Shown here: one piece after another, positions 28,908 to 39,188 of the stretch
Position numbering within the stretch: position 1 is the first letter of the stretch
How the letters are laid out: every line of letters starts with the position of its first letter
Source: Xanthobacteraceae bacterium
Lineage (GTDB): Bacteria; Pseudomonadota; Alphaproteobacteria; Rhizobiales; Xanthobacteraceae
Reading direction: 5' to 3'
NCBI GenBank assembly: GCA_019635585.1
Contig: JAHBZE010000001.1
Location: 620,001-684,000 of the forward strand
DNA: 64,000 nucleotides
Position numbers and translations under genes: made by a program
The notes under the pieces: model-generated
The model's input: only the letters and a program-made list of their open reading frames with translations
Database searches by the model: none
Told to the model about the DNA's origin: nothing

Positions 28908-31544
28908 ATGATGTTGCGCGATGCCGATGCCCAAGCCGTTCGCCTGAGCGATTACCGTCCCTATGACTGGCTGATCGACAAGGTCGATCTCAATTTTCAG
29001 CTCGACCCCAAGGCGACGCGCGTGCGCGCGAAGCTCGTGGTGCGGCCGAATCCGAAGGGCCAGAAGGACGCGCCGCTTGCGCTCGACGGCGACGAGCTTT
29101 TGCTGCTTTCGCTCGCGATCAACGGCAAGCCGCTCGCCGCGAACGAATATGACGCGAGCGCTTCCGGCCTCACGATCAAGAACCCGCCACGCAACAAGTT
29201 CACGCTTGAGATCGAAACCGTCGTCAATCCGTCGGCGAACACCAAGCTGATGGGACTGTTCCGCTCGAACGCGATCTATTGCACGCAATGCGAGGCGGAA
29301 GGCTTCCGCCGCATCACCTATTTCCCCGACCGTCCGGATGTGCTCTCGGTTTACACCGTGCGGATCGAAGCGGATCGCGACGAAGCGCCGATCCTGCTTG
29401 CGAACGGCAATCCGGTCGAAGCCTTCGGCATCAAGGGCACGAACCGCCACTACGCGATCTGGCACGACCCGTTCCCCAAGCCGTCCTATCTGTTCGCGCT
29501 GGTCGGCGGGAAGCTCGACTACATCGAGGAGCCGTTCAAGACCGTCTCCGGCCGCAAGGTCATGCTCCGCATCTTCGTCGAGCCGGACAAGACGCAGCTT
29601 GCCGGCTACGCGATGGACGCACTCAAGCGCTCAATGCGCTGGGACGAAAAAGTGTTCGGCTGCGAATATGATCTCGACGTGTTCCACATCGTCGCTGTGT
29701 CCGACTTCAACATGGGCGCGATGGAGAACAAGGGCCTCAACATATTCAACGACAAATATGTGCTCGCCTCGCCCGAGACCGCGACCGATCTCGACTACGA
29801 GAACATCGAAGCGATCATCGCACACGAATATTTCCACAACTGGACCGGCGACCGGATCACCTGCCGCGACTGGTTCCAGCTCTGCCTGAAGGAAGGCCTC
29901 ACGGTATTTCGCGATCAGGAATTCTCGGCGGATATGCGCTCGCGGCCGGTGGAACGGATCGGCGACGTGCGGACGCTGAAAAGCTTCCAGTTCGCGGAAG
30001 ACGCCGGCCCGCTCGCGCATCCGGTGCGCCCCGACACCTATCGCGAGATCAACAACTTCTACACGGTCACGGTCTACGAAAAAGGCGCCGAGGTCGTGCG
30101 CATGCTGAAGACGCTGCTCGGCGCGCGCGGCTTCCGCAAGGGCATGGATCTCTACTTCAAGCGTCACGACGGCGACGCGGCAACGGTCGAAGATTTCCTG
30201 AAATGCTTCTCCGATGCGAACAAGCGCGATCTTTCGCAGTTCGCGCGCTGGTACAGCCAAGCCGGCACGCCGCAGCTTGCCGTGCGCGGCACTTATGACG
30301 GAAAAGCGAAGACCTACACGCTCGACATCGAGCAGATGGTGCCGCCGACGCCGGGACAGAGTGCGAAGCAGCCCGCCGTCATTCCGCTGAAACTTGGGCT
30401 GCTCGACGAAAAAGGCCGCGACATCGCGCTGAAAGACGCGAAAGGCAGGCCTGTGCGCGACGGCCTGATCGTGCTCGACAAGGCCGCGCAGCAATTCGTC
30501 TTCAGCGGCGTCAAGCAGAAGCCCGCCGTCTCCCTCAATCGCGGCTTCTCCGCGCCGGTCAAGCTCTCGACCAATTTCGGCGAGGACAATCTCCGCTTCC
30601 TCGCGAAACACGACAGCGACGCCTTCAACCGTTACGACGCAGTCGAACAGCTTGCGATGCAGCGGCTGGTCGCGGCGGCGAAAGGCTCGAACGAACCGGC
30701 GATCGCGCTGATCGAGGCGCTTTCCAACGCGCTCGAAAATCCTTCGCTCGACAATGCATTTCTCGCCGAACTGTTCAGCCTGCCAGAGGAGTCCGACATC
30801 GCGCAGGCGGTCGGCAAGGACGTCGATCCGGATGCCGTATTTGCCGCGCGCCGCCGGATCAAGCGCGAGATCGGCGTTGCGCTCAAAGACAAGCTCGATG
30901 CGCGCTATCGGAAGCTCACGAGCCACCGCCCCTATTCACCGGACGCGGAAAGCGCGGGACAGCGCGCATTCCGCAACGCCTGTCTTAATCTTCTAGCCGC
31001 GACCGAAGACAAGGCCGAACAGCGCCGCGCGCTGATGCAGTTCGAGGAAGCCGACAACATGACCGACCGCATGGCCGCGCTCGCCGTGCTCTCCGAATAC
31101 GCGACGCCGGAGCGCGAGCAGGCACTCGCCGCCTTCGAGCAGCGCTACCGCAACGATCCGCTGGTGCTCGACAAGTGGTTCGCGGTGCAGGCGCGCATTC
31201 CGGAAACCGCGACGTTGGAGCGCGTCCAAAAGCTCATGAAGCACCCGGCGTTTTCGATGACGAACCCGAACCGCCTGCGCTCGCTGATCGGCGTGTTCGC
31301 CGCCGGCAACCCGTCGCAGTTCAACCGCCCGGACGGCAAGGGTTATGCGCTGCTTGCCGACACGGTTCTCGGTTTGGACTCAAAGAACCCGCAGGTCGCA
31401 GCGCGGCTGCTCGCCTCGCTGAAGAGTTGGCGCATGCTCGAACCGGAGCGCCGCGCGCTCGCCGAGAAAGAATTGAATCGCATCGCACAAACCTCGGGCC
31501 TTTCGCCGGATGTTGCCGATATCGCTGCGCGATCATTGGCTTGA
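28908..31544 (+). CDS. pepN: aminopeptidase N (M1 metallopeptidase)
   Basis: 878 residues, full length for the bacterial M1 PepN group. The exopeptidase motif GAMENKGLNIF is followed by the zinc motif HEYFH at residues 306-310 and the third ligand in LKEGLTVFRDQEF. DUF3458 domains complete the C-terminal half (from about 440). Cytoplasmic; releases N-terminal residues from peptides. An AAGGAG site precedes the ATG. Confidence 0.95.
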   Translation: MMLRDADAQAVRLSDYRPYDWLIDKVDLNFQLDPKATRVRAKLVVRPNPKGQKDAPLALDGDELLLLSLAINGKPLAANEYDASASGLTIKNPPRNKFTLEIETVVNPSANTKLMGLFRSNAIYCTQCEAEGFRRITYFPDRPDVLSVYTVRIEADRDEAPILLANGNPVEAFGIKGTNRHYAIWHDPFPKPSYLFALVGGKLDYIEEPFKTVSGRKVMLRIFVEPDKTQLAGYAMDALKRSMRWDEKVFGCEYDLDVFHIVAVSDFNMGAMENKGLNIFNDKYVLASPETATDLDYENIEAIIAHEYFHNWTGDRITCRDWFQLCLKEGLTVFRDQEFSADMRSRPVERIGDVRTLKSFQFAEDAGPLAHPVRPDTYREINNFYTVTVYEKGAEVVRMLKTLLGARGFRKGMDLYFKRHDGDAATVEDFLKCFSDANKRDLSQFARWYSQAGTPQLAVRGTYDGKAKTYTLDIEQMVPPTPGQSAKQPAVIPLKLGLLDEKGRDIALKDAKGRPVRDGLIVLDKAAQQFVFSGVKQKPAVSLNRGFSAPVKLSTNFGEDNLRFLAKHDSDAFNRYDAVEQLAMQRLVAAAKGSNEPAIALIEALSNALENPSLDNAFLAELFSLPEESDIAQAVGKDVDPDAVFAARRRIKREIGVALKDKLDARYRKLTSHRPYSPDAESAGQRAFRNACLNLLAATEDKAEQRRALMQFEEADNMTDRMAALAVLSEYATPEREQALAAFEQRYRNDPLVLDKWFAVQARIPETATLERVQKLMKHPAFSMTNPNRLRSLIGVFAAGNPSQFNRPDGKGYALLADTVLGLDSKNPQVAARLLASLKSWRMLEPERRALAEKELNRIAQTSGLSPDVADIAARSLA

Positions 31545-31577
31545 GTCGAGAAAACGGAAAAAGTTAACGCAGGCGCG

Positions 31578-31604
31578 GAGTCGTTCGTCGAAAATTAACG
31601 ACTC
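31578..31604 (+). terminator. possible pepN terminator
   Basis: GAGTCGTT (31578-31585) pairs with AACGACTC (31597-31604) around an 11-base loop; ATTTTTG follows after about ten bases. Weak but well placed after pepN. Confidence 0.4.
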
Positions 31605-31736
31605 GGGATAACGATTTTTGGCGCGTTGACTCTAGACAAATCACCGCGAAATCGATTCTTATGATTCTCGATTCGGGGAGATGCGGCAGTCCCTCCAGAT
31701 CACGACTTTTTGGGGCTCATCCGGGGAGAGTCAGCG

Positions 31737-34010
31737 ATGGCGCGCGTCCACGCTGCCAGCACGACTGCGCATGGACATTCGACGCGCGGTCTTGCCCGCT
31801 CGCTGACGCATCCGAACTATCAGCGCCTGGTCGATGCCGAGCCGGTTCTGCGGCGCGTCGTTCCGGTTCTCATCATCGTCTTCCTGATGTCGGTCGCACT
31901 CGGTGCGCTTCTGCAGGCGTTCGAACATCGCCGCGAGGCGATCAACGACGCGAAGACCGCAATCTCGATGTATTCGCAGGCGATCGCGGAAGAATTCGCA
32001 CGCCGCGCGTCAGCGACCGGTGACGAAATCGCGAAGGATGCGAAAACGCTACTTCGCATCGCGACCCCCGCGCAGGCGCTCGCCAACCGCAAGCAATTCT
32101 ATGTCGCCGACGCGAACGGCAAGATCGTCGCCGCCGAGCCGGAAGCCCCGCAGGCGATCGGCCGCACGCTGATCGACATTCTCGGCCCGGCGCAGCCGCT
32201 CACCGCATTCCCCGACCGCGCAAGCGTGATCGAACTCGTGCTTCCCGGCGGCGAAGCGACGCTTGCGACGGTGCGCGAGTTGCGAAACGGCCTCGGCCAG
32301 ATCGCAGCACTGCAGACGCGCGCCGCGGCACTCGAAAGCTGGTGGCGCGACACGAGGTTGACCGCGACGCTCGTGACCACAACCAGCGTCGTTCTTCTGA
32401 TTCTCGGCTTCGCCTTCCACTGGCAATCGACGCGCGCGCGCGAAGCCGACATGATCTACGAGAAAGTACGCGCGCGGATGGACACCGCCCTCAATCGTGG
32501 GCGCGCGGGACTCTGGGACTGGGATCTGGCACGCGGCCGCATCTACTGGTCGGATTCCATGTTCGAGATTCTCGGCTTTAAGCCGCGCGACGAACTGTTG
32601 TCCTTCGCGGAAATCGAAGCGCTGGTGCATCCCGATGACGGCTCGCTGTTCGAGCTCGCCTCGCATCTCGCAGATGCCGCCGACGGTGCGGTCGATCGCG
32701 CCTTCCGCATGCGCCACGCCAACGGAAGCTGGGTCTGGCTGCGGGCGCGCGCCGAACTCGTGCAGGAAGGCGTCGGCGCCACGCCACACCTGATCGGCAT
32801 CGCCTCCGACATCACCGAAGAGAAGCGCCTGCAGGCGCGTACCGCCACCGCGGACATGCGGCTTCGCGAAGCGGTCGAGACCGTTTCCGAGGCTTTCGTA
32901 CTGTGGGATGCGGACCGCCGGCTCGTGCTTTCGAACGACAAGTTCAAGGAGCAGCACGGCCTTCCCGACGACGCGGTAGTGCCGGGCACGAGCTACGAGC
33001 AGGTAATCGCGGCGATGACCAATCCGGTGCAGCCCGCGCCGAGATCCGCGCGCACCGATGGCAGCGTGGAGCTTGCCGACGGACGCTGGGTGCAGATCAA
33101 CGAGCGGCGCCTGAAAGACGGCGGCCTCGTGTCCATCGGCACCGACATCACCAAACTCAAGCTGCACGAAGAGAAACTGGTCGAATCCGAACGCACGCTG
33201 ATCGCGAGGAACGCTGACCTTGTCAGCTCGCAACAGACGCTCGAATATCAGGCGCAGCAGCTTGCGGAACTCGCACAGAAATACGGCGACGAGAAAACAC
33301 GCGCCGAGGAAGCGAGCCAGGCTAAATCCGAATTCCTCGCCAACATGAGCCACGAGTTGCGGACGCCCCTCAACGCCATCATCGGCTTCTCCGAGATCAT
33401 GGAGTCGGGCATGTTCGGCAAGCTCGGCTCGGAAAAATACTACGAATATTGCAGCGACATCCGCGCGAGCGGCGTTTACCTGCTCGAAGTCATCAACGAC
33501 ATCCTCGACATGGCGAAAATCGAGGCGGGCCGGATGCCCGTCAACATCGAGGCGGTCGCGCTCGACGAAATCGTTTCCGACGCGATGCGCGTGGTCTCGG
33601 TGCGCGCCACGGAAAAGAAGCTGGTCTGCCGCACCAACGTCCCCGAGAAGCTGCTACTCCATGCCGACCGGCGCGCGATCAAGCAAATTCTCCTCAATCT
33701 TATTTCCAACGCGGTGAAATTCACGCCGGATGGCGGCCACATCGCGGTGCGCGCCAAGACTTCGGGCCGCTGCGCGTTCCTTGTGATCGAAGATTCCGGC
33801 ATCGGAATTGCACGGGAAGCGCTGAAAAAACTCGGCCGCCCGTTCGAACAGGTGGAAAGCCAGCTCACGAAGACGCAAGCCGGCTCCGGCCTCGGGCTTG
33901 CGATCGCGAAATCGCTCGCGGAACTGCAGGGCGGCCGCATGCGCATCCGCTCGATCGAAAACGTCGGAACCACCGTGTTCCTGCGGTTGCCGGCGAAACT
34001 CGCCGCCTAA
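31737..34010 (+). CDS. PAS-domain membrane histidine kinase, orphan
   Basis: About 757 residues from ATG at 31737 ([10 protein letters not shown]), preceded by GGGGAGAG; an ATG at 31710 is also open. One membrane helix near residue 50, a periplasmic sensor stretch, a second near 225, then two PAS domains (first with a PAC segment ending [12 protein letters not shown], second a PAS ending [10 protein letters not shown]), a coiled coil, and HisKA with [14 protein letters not shown]. Catalytic boxes: [31 protein letters not shown]. No response regulator is adjacent. The stop overlaps that of convergent glnE by 4 bases. Confidence 0.88.
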   Translation: MARVHAASTTAHGHSTRGLARSLTHPNYQRLVDAEPVLRRVVPVLIIVFLMSVALGALLQAFEHRREAINDAKTAISMYSQAIAEEFARRASATGDEIAKDAKTLLRIATPAQALANRKQFYVADANGKIVAAEPEAPQAIGRTLIDILGPAQPLTAFPDRASVIELVLPGGEATLATVRELRNGLGQIAALQTRAAALESWWRDTRLTATLVTTTSVVLLILGFAFHWQSTRAREADMIYEKVRARMDTALNRGRAGLWDWDLARGRIYWSDSMFEILGFKPRDELLSFAEIEALVHPDDGSLFELASHLADAADGAVDRAFRMRHANGSWVWLRARAELVQEGVGATPHLIGIASDITEEKRLQARTATADMRLREAVETVSEAFVLWDADRRLVLSNDKFKEQHGLPDDAVVPGTSYEQVIAAMTNPVQPAPRSARTDGSVELADGRWVQINERRLKDGGLVSIGTDITKLKLHEEKLVESERTLIARNADLVSSQQTLEYQAQQLAELAQKYGDEKTRAEEASQAKSEFLANMSHELRTPLNAIIGFSEIMESGMFGKLGSEKYYEYCSDIRASGVYLLEVINDILDMAKIEAGRMPVNIEAVALDEIVSDAMRVVSVRATEKKLVCRTNVPEKLLLHADRRAIKQILLNLISNAVKFTPDGGHIAVRAKTSGRCAFLVIEDSGIGIAREALKKLGRPFEQVESQLTKTQAGSGLGLAIAKSLAELQGGRMRIRSIENVGTTVFLRLPAKLAA

Positions 34011-36985
34011 TTCTCCGCCGCCTCGTTCAAAATCCGCTCGAAGACTTCACGGACCTTCGCTTCCGTGTCGGCAAGATGCGCGTTGAGCGTCGTGAAATCC
34101 GGCAGACCGCCCGCGCGCGCGAGCAACGCAAGCAGGCCCGGCGTCGCCTGCGCCGGATCGAGCGCTCCCGTCACGCACAAGCGTAAGATCTGCGTGAGAT
34201 TGTGATAGAGCGTCACGGCTTCGCTTAACGTTTCCCCGTCCGGCTTTTCGATCAGGGAGAGTGCCCTCGCCTTTTCGATCACGCGCGCGGTCTGCGTATC
34301 GAGTACGCCAGGGTGCGCGTCGGCATGCACCAGCAAAAAATATTGCGCGAGAAATTCGATATCGATCAGGCCGCCTTTGGCGTTTTTGATGTCCCAGCGC
34401 TCGCTATCGCCGCGCTCGTCGGCAATCGCCTGCCGCATTTCCAGTACGTCGCGCGCGATGATGCCGGGATCGCGCTCGTTCTTGAGCGCGGCAGCTATCG
34501 AGACTTCCACCTTCTTCTGAAACTCGGGCTCGCTCGAAACCACACGCGCGCGCGTCAGTGCCATGTGCTCCCAGGTCCAGGCTTCGTCACGCTGATAGCC
34601 GACAAAACTTGACAGCGAAGTCGCGACCGGCCCGGAGCGGCCCGAGGGCCGTAGTCGCAGATCGACATCGTAGAGCTTTCCCATATTCGTCGGCGTGGTC
34701 AGCGCGCTGATGAGCCGTTGCGTCAGCCGCGCGAAATATTGCGCGCCGTAAAGCGGACGGCGGCCGTCCGACTCCGGCTTTTCCCCGTCGAATTCGTAGA
34801 GCAGAATCAGGTCGAGATCGGAGCCTGCGGTCATTTCGCGGCTGCCGAGCTTCCCAAGCGCGACCACGGCTGTCTTCTGTCCTGCGATCCTGCCGTGGTT
34901 TTCCTCGAAGCGGCGCATGACTTCGCCGTGCAGCGCGCGGATGATGACGTCGGCAAGCGTCGCGTAAGCTTCGCCCGCGCGGTTCGCGGACAGCGCACCG
35001 GAAATCACGCGCACGCCGATCAGTACCAGATGCTCGCGGCCGAAGCTGCGCGTGAGATCCAGAAAATCCTCCTCGCTCCGCGCCTGCTTGAGCAAATCGG
35101 TAAGCCGCCTTGTGAGCACCTCGCTCGACGGAACGCCCGCGAAAAACGCCGGATCGAGCAGGCCATCGAGCAACGACGGCGCCTGCGCGATCATGTCCCG
35201 AAGTCGCGGCGAGGTCGAAAGGATGGTCGCAATCAGTTGCACCAGATCGGGGTGCGTGCGCATCGCGGCGAGCAAGCGCTCGCCACCCGGAAGCTGCGAA
35301 AGGAAACGGTCGCAGGCAAGCAGCGCGGCGTCCGGATTGCCGGAGCGCGAAAGCGCATCGAGCAGCGCCGGCAGGATTACCTGAAACTCGGCCTGTGCGG
35401 CTTCCGTTTTCAGCGCGCGATATTCGCCTGCAAGCCAACCGCGAATGAGATGGCTCGCTGCAAGCGGCTCCTTGAAGCCGAGTTTCGCGAGCGTGTTCAA
35501 CGTCTCGCGGTCATCTTTATCTTTCGGAAACTCCAGCACGCCGGCGACTGCCGCGAGCGGCGGCGCATCTTCAAACAGATGCGCGTAATGGCCCTGAACC
35601 TTCTGGAGATATTGCGTCAGCGTTTTGGCGAATTCATTGCGGTCTTTCGCGCCTAAAAAACGCGCGAAGCGGTCGAGCGCGTCGTCATCCTCCGGCAAAA
35701 TGTGGGTTTGCTCGTCCGCCATCATCTGCAGGCGATGCTCGACGCGGCGGAGATAAAGATAGGCCTCGTGTAATTCATCGCGCGCCCGCGGCTCGATCCA
35801 TTTCTCCTCAGCGAGCCGCGCGAGCATTTCGAGCGTGCGGCGGCCGCGCAATTCCGGCACGCGCCCGCCCGCGATTAACTGCTGGGTCTGCACAAAGAAT
35901 TCGATCTCGCGGATGCCGCCGCGGCCGAGCTTGATGTTGTGGCCCGCGACCGCGATCTCGTCGTGTCCGCGAAAGGCGTGGATCTGCCGCTTCATCGCGT
36001 GCACGTCGGCAATCGCCGCGTGATCGAGATAGCGCCGCCAGACGAAGGGCGAGAGATTTTTCAGAAAGCGCTCGCCTGCCGCGAAGTCACCGGCCACCGG
36101 CCGCGCCTTGATATACGCTGCACGCTCCCAAGTCTGCCCTTCCCGCTCGTAGTAATCGAGCGCGGCTCCAGTCGAAATCGCAATCTGCGTCGAGCCGGGG
36201 TCCGGCCGTAGCCGCAGGTCGGTGCGAAACACATAGCCGTCGCCGGTGCGGTCATGCACGAGGCGCAACAGCGTCTTCGTGATGCCCACGAAGAACTGCA
36301 CCGGCTCGACGCCTTCGGCGAGCGGCGCTTCGCGCTCGAATAAAACGATCAGGTCGATATCGCTCGAATAGTTCAGTTCGCGCGCGCCGTGCTTACCCAT
36401 CGCAAGCACGATGTAGCCCGAGCCCTCGCCCGGCTTGTCCGGATCGACTTTGATCTTTCCGGCCAGCGCCGCCGCGCGGAGCGCGCGATCCACCGCGACC
36501 TGCACCGCCTTGTCGGCAAGGCTCGTGAGTGCCGCCGTGACGTCTTCTAGTTCCCAGACGCCGCCGATGTCGGCGAGCGCAATCAGGAGTGCGCCCTCGC
36601 GCTTCATCATACGCAGGATCTTCTGGGCTTCCGCATCACTCTGGGCCGCCGCCGCCTCGCGCGCATAATCCGAAAGAATCCGTTCGATGCCTTCTTCGGG
36701 CGAGGCATCAAGCAGACGCACAAGCATCGCGGGGTCGCGCGAAATCGTGTCCCAGAGATAGGACGAGCCCTCGGCAATACCCTGCAACAGGCCCGAGAGA
36801 ATTTTGTTCGCGCCAAGTGCTGCAGCAAGCGCCGCGCGCGCATCTGCCGGCGCGTCGGCAAGAAACTGGTCGACCGCCGCCTCGGCCACAGTTGCCTTCG
36901 CGACACGTGGCGCCTCGCGCAGCCGCAAAAGCAAGGGTTGGGAACGATCGGGAGTTTTTTTCGTGCCGCCGGGTAGAGCCTTCAT
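34007..36985 (-). CDS. glnE: bifunctional glutamine-synthetase adenylyltransferase/deadenylylase
   Basis: 992 residues with the two nucleotidyltransferase halves of GlnE. The N-terminal (deadenylylating) active site reads GKHGARELNYSSDIDLIVLF and the C-terminal (adenylylating) one GKLGSREMTAGSDLDLILLY, both with the DxD metal pair. A helical regulatory linker joins them. It modifies glutamine synthetase in response to PII. It begins inside the end of the upstream histidine kinase gene (4-base overlap), an arrangement seen in related genomes. Confidence 0.96.
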   Translation of the reverse strand: MKALPGGTKKTPDRSQPLLLRLREAPRVAKATVAEAAVDQFLADAPADARAALAAALGANKILSGLLQGIAEGSSYLWDTISRDPAMLVRLLDASPEEGIERILSDYAREAAAAQSDAEAQKILRMMKREGALLIALADIGGVWELEDVTAALTSLADKAVQVAVDRALRAAALAGKIKVDPDKPGEGSGYIVLAMGKHGARELNYSSDIDLIVLFEREAPLAEGVEPVQFFVGITKTLLRLVHDRTGDGYVFRTDLRLRPDPGSTQIAISTGAALDYYEREGQTWERAAYIKARPVAGDFAAGERFLKNLSPFVWRRYLDHAAIADVHAMKRQIHAFRGHDEIAVAGHNIKLGRGGIREIEFFVQTQQLIAGGRVPELRGRRTLEMLARLAEEKWIEPRARDELHEAYLYLRRVEHRLQMMADEQTHILPEDDDALDRFARFLGAKDRNEFAKTLTQYLQKVQGHYAHLFEDAPPLAAVAGVLEFPKDKDDRETLNTLAKLGFKEPLAASHLIRGWLAGEYRALKTEAAQAEFQVILPALLDALSRSGNPDAALLACDRFLSQLPGGERLLAAMRTHPDLVQLIATILSTSPRLRDMIAQAPSLLDGLLDPAFFAGVPSSEVLTRRLTDLLKQARSEEDFLDLTRSFGREHLVLIGVRVISGALSANRAGEAYATLADVIIRALHGEVMRRFEENHGRIAGQKTAVVALGKLGSREMTAGSDLDLILLYEFDGEKPESDGRRPLYGAQYFARLTQRLISALTTPTNMGKLYDVDLRLRPSGRSGPVATSLSSFVGYQRDEAWTWEHMALTRARVVSSEPEFQKKVEVSIAAALKNERDPGIIARDVLEMRQAIADERGDSERWDIKNAKGGLIDIEFLAQYFLLVHADAHPGVLDTQTARVIEKARALSLIEKPDGETLSEAVTLYHNLTQILRLCVTGALDPAQATPGLLALLARAGGLPDFTTLNAHLADTEAKVREVFERILNEAAEN

Positions 36986-38382
36986 GCTCCCTTAGTCTGG
37001 CCCGGCTGCGCCGGAATCGCGAGCGTCACTTTCAGGCCCGGTAAATTATCTTCGAGCCGGAGCTCGCCGCCATGCAGGCGCGCGACCGCCTGCGCGAGCG
37101 AAAGGCCGAGACCCGCGCCCGGACGGGATCGGCTTTCTTCGAGCCGCACGAAGCGCTCGAGCACCCGCAGCCGGTCGGCCTCGGGAATGCCGGGGCCACG
37201 GTCGCCAACGGAGAACTCCACATTGTCGCCGGCGCGGCGCGCGGCAATCGTGACCTTGCTGCCGCGCACGGTGCCGCCGTGCTTGATCGCGTTATCGACG
37301 AGGTTGGCGAGCGCCTGGCTCACCAGTTCGCGGCTGCCGCGCACCGGCAGACTTTCCCCGGCATCGACCGCAAGCGAGAGCCCGCTCTCCTCCGCCACCG
37401 GCTCGTAGAGTTCGGCGACGTCGCGCACGATATCCGCGGCGTCGAAATCAATCATGGTCTTGCGGACTTCTCCGGCTTCCGCACGCGAAATCATCAACAG
37501 CGCGTCGAAGGTCCGGATCAGGTTGTCGGATTCCTCGATGGTGGATTCGAGCGCGCGGCGAAGTTCGGCTTCGGTCTTGTTCTGCCGCAGCGCTTCCTCG
37601 GCGCGGTTACGGAGCCGTGTCAGCGGCGTTTTCAGGTCATGCGCGATGTTGTCGGAGACGTGCTTCAACCCGCCCATCAGGTTTTCGATGCGCGCGAGCA
37701 TGGTGTTGAGGCTGTTCGCGAGCCGGTCGAACTCGTCGCCGGAACCGGTGACCGCGAGGCGCCCGCCAAAATCGCCGCTCATGATCTGCGCGGAGGTCGC
37801 GGTCATCGAATCGATACGCTTCATCACGCGGCGCACGATGAAGGCGCCGCCGGCGATACCGAGAATAACGATAATGACCAGTGCCCAGCGCGCGGGTGCC
37901 GCGAGAATCTCGCGCAGCCGCTCGCGCTCTTCGATGTCGCGGCCGACCAGCACGCGAAAGCCGCCGATAAATACGACGCGCACCAGCGCGCGGCTGTCAT
38001 GCAGACTATCCGCTGCCTCGTCGGTGCGGCGGTATGAAATTTCCGACCAGCCGGGCCGCGATAGTATCGCGTTATCGATGTCGGTCACGTTCGAGGCGAG
38101 CACCGCGCCGTTGAACGACGTAATCAGATAAAGATTGGAGCCGGGCTGCTGCGCGCGCGCGACCACGACGTCGATCAGGCGTCCGATGCCGCCGTCGGCA
38201 TGCAGGTCTTCGAGGTTGCGGACTTCGCTGTCGATCGCTTCGGTGATCTGCGAGACCACGAGCGCCTGCGTATGCCGCGCGAGATAGCCGACCGCGACGA
38301 TTGCAAATAGCGCGAATACGATCAGATAGACCGCGACGATCTTGAACGCGGTAGTGCGGAGAAGCTTGCCGAGCGCGGTCAA
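36982..38382 (-). CDS. two-component sensor histidine kinase
   Basis: 466 residues: membrane helices near residues 15-35 and 165-185 flanking a periplasmic domain, HAMP, HisKA with IAHDLKTPLTRLRNRAEEAL, and HATPase with VDNAIKHGG, GDRGPGIPEADR and GAGLGLSLAQAV. Coupled by 4-base overlaps to the OmpR-type regulator upstream and glnE downstream. Such HAHDLKTPL kinases include TctE/CopS/QseC types; signal unknown. Its place downstream of degP suggests an envelope or periplasmic signal, as an inference. Confidence 0.9.
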   Translation of the reverse strand: MTALGKLLRTTAFKIVAVYLIVFALFAIVAVGYLARHTQALVVSQITEAIDSEVRNLEDLHADGGIGRLIDVVVARAQQPGSNLYLITSFNGAVLASNVTDIDNAILSRPGWSEISYRRTDEAADSLHDSRALVRVVFIGGFRVLVGRDIEERERLREILAAPARWALVIIVILGIAGGAFIVRRVMKRIDSMTATSAQIMSGDFGGRLAVTGSGDEFDRLANSLNTMLARIENLMGGLKHVSDNIAHDLKTPLTRLRNRAEEALRQNKTEAELRRALESTIEESDNLIRTFDALLMISRAEAGEVRKTMIDFDAADIVRDVAELYEPVAEESGLSLAVDAGESLPVRGSRELVSQALANLVDNAIKHGGTVRGSKVTIAARRAGDNVEFSVGDRGPGIPEADRLRVLERFVRLEESRSRPGAGLGLSLAQAVARLHGGELRLEDNLPGLKVTLAIPAQPGQTKGA

Positions 38383-39047
38383 CGGATCATGTATCCAGCG
38401 CCCCGCACGGTCTGCAACAGCGGCTTCGCGAACCCCTTGTCGATCTTGGAGCGCAGCCGCGAGACGTGCACGTCGATCACGTTGGTTTGCGGATCGAAGT
38501 GATAGTCCCAGACATTCTCGAGCAGCATGGTGCGGGTCACGACCTGCCCCGCATGGCGCATCAGATATTCGAGCAGCCGGAATTCGCGCGGCTGCAATAC
38601 GATCTCCTCGCCGCCACGGGTAACTCGGTGCGAAAGCCGGTCGAGTTCGAGATCGCCGACGCGGTAGACGGTTTCGGCGCTGTTCGGCGTGCGGCGGCGC
38701 GAAAGTACCTCGACGCGGGCGAGCAGTTCGGAAAATGCGTAGGGCTTGGCGAGATAGTCGTCGCCGCCCGCGCGCAGGCCGGTAACGCGGTCATCGACCT
38801 GCCCGAGCGCGGAGAGAATGAGCACCGGCGTTTCCTTGCCGCGCGCGCGCAATTCGGACACGACCGAAAGGCCGTCGCGCTTGGGCAGCATGCGGTCGAC
38901 CACCAGCACGTCGAAGGTATCGTCGAGCGCCATGGCAAGCCCGGCCTCGCCGTCGTTGGCGACCTCGGCCATGTGCCCCGCCTCGCGGAGCGCCTTCTTC
39001 AGATAGTCCGCAGCTTCGCGGTCATCTTCGACGATCAAAAGACGCAT
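38379..39047 (-). CDS. OmpR-family response regulator
   Basis: 222 residues. Receiver with the acidic pair in VEDDREA, phospho-acceptor Asp in VLVVDRMLPKRDG and Lys in LAKPY; OmpR/PhoB winged helix with LQPREFRLLEYLMRHAGQVVTR and the terminal LQTVRGAGYMIR. Partner of the kinase that overlaps its stop. A terminator lies between degP and this gene, so it probably has its own promoter in the 140-base gap. Confidence 0.92.
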   Translation of the reverse strand: MRLLIVEDDREAADYLKKALREAGHMAEVANDGEAGLAMALDDTFDVLVVDRMLPKRDGLSVVSELRARGKETPVLILSALGQVDDRVTGLRAGGDDYLAKPYAFSELLARVEVLSRRRTPNSAETVYRVGDLELDRLSHRVTRGGEEIVLQPREFRLLEYLMRHAGQVVTRTMLLENVWDYHFDPQTNVIDVHVSRLRSKIDKGFAKPLLQTVRGAGYMIR

Positions 39048-39085
39048 CTATTCCGACTCGTAAAGGCTTCGCCTTTTCTTCTCGC

Positions 39086-39129
39086 CCAAAAAAATTGGGG
39101 CGGAAAGCGCTTTTCGCGCTTCCCGCCCC
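39086..39129 (-). terminator. rho-independent terminator after degP
   Basis: On the minus strand GGGGCGGGAAGCGC pairs, with one mismatch, with GCGCTTTCCGCCCC across a 5-base loop, and AATTTTTTT follows. It closes the degP transcript before the response regulator gene. Confidence 0.85.
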
Positions 39130-39188
39130 CGGGCGCCCGCGGTCGGCAGGGGGCGATGGGGGTTTACACCGCCGCGGACTCCCGAAAC

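Noticed and set aside
29631-30926. 431-codon minus-strand frame opposite pepN
   Set aside because: Antisense to a full-length M1 aminopeptidase with intact zinc motif; no family resemblance.
31564-31600. two TTAAC half-sites before the PAS kinase as a CtrA site
   Set aside because: The TTAA units are about 30 bases apart, not 7, and sit next to the pepN hairpin; only the box at 47356 has correct spacing.
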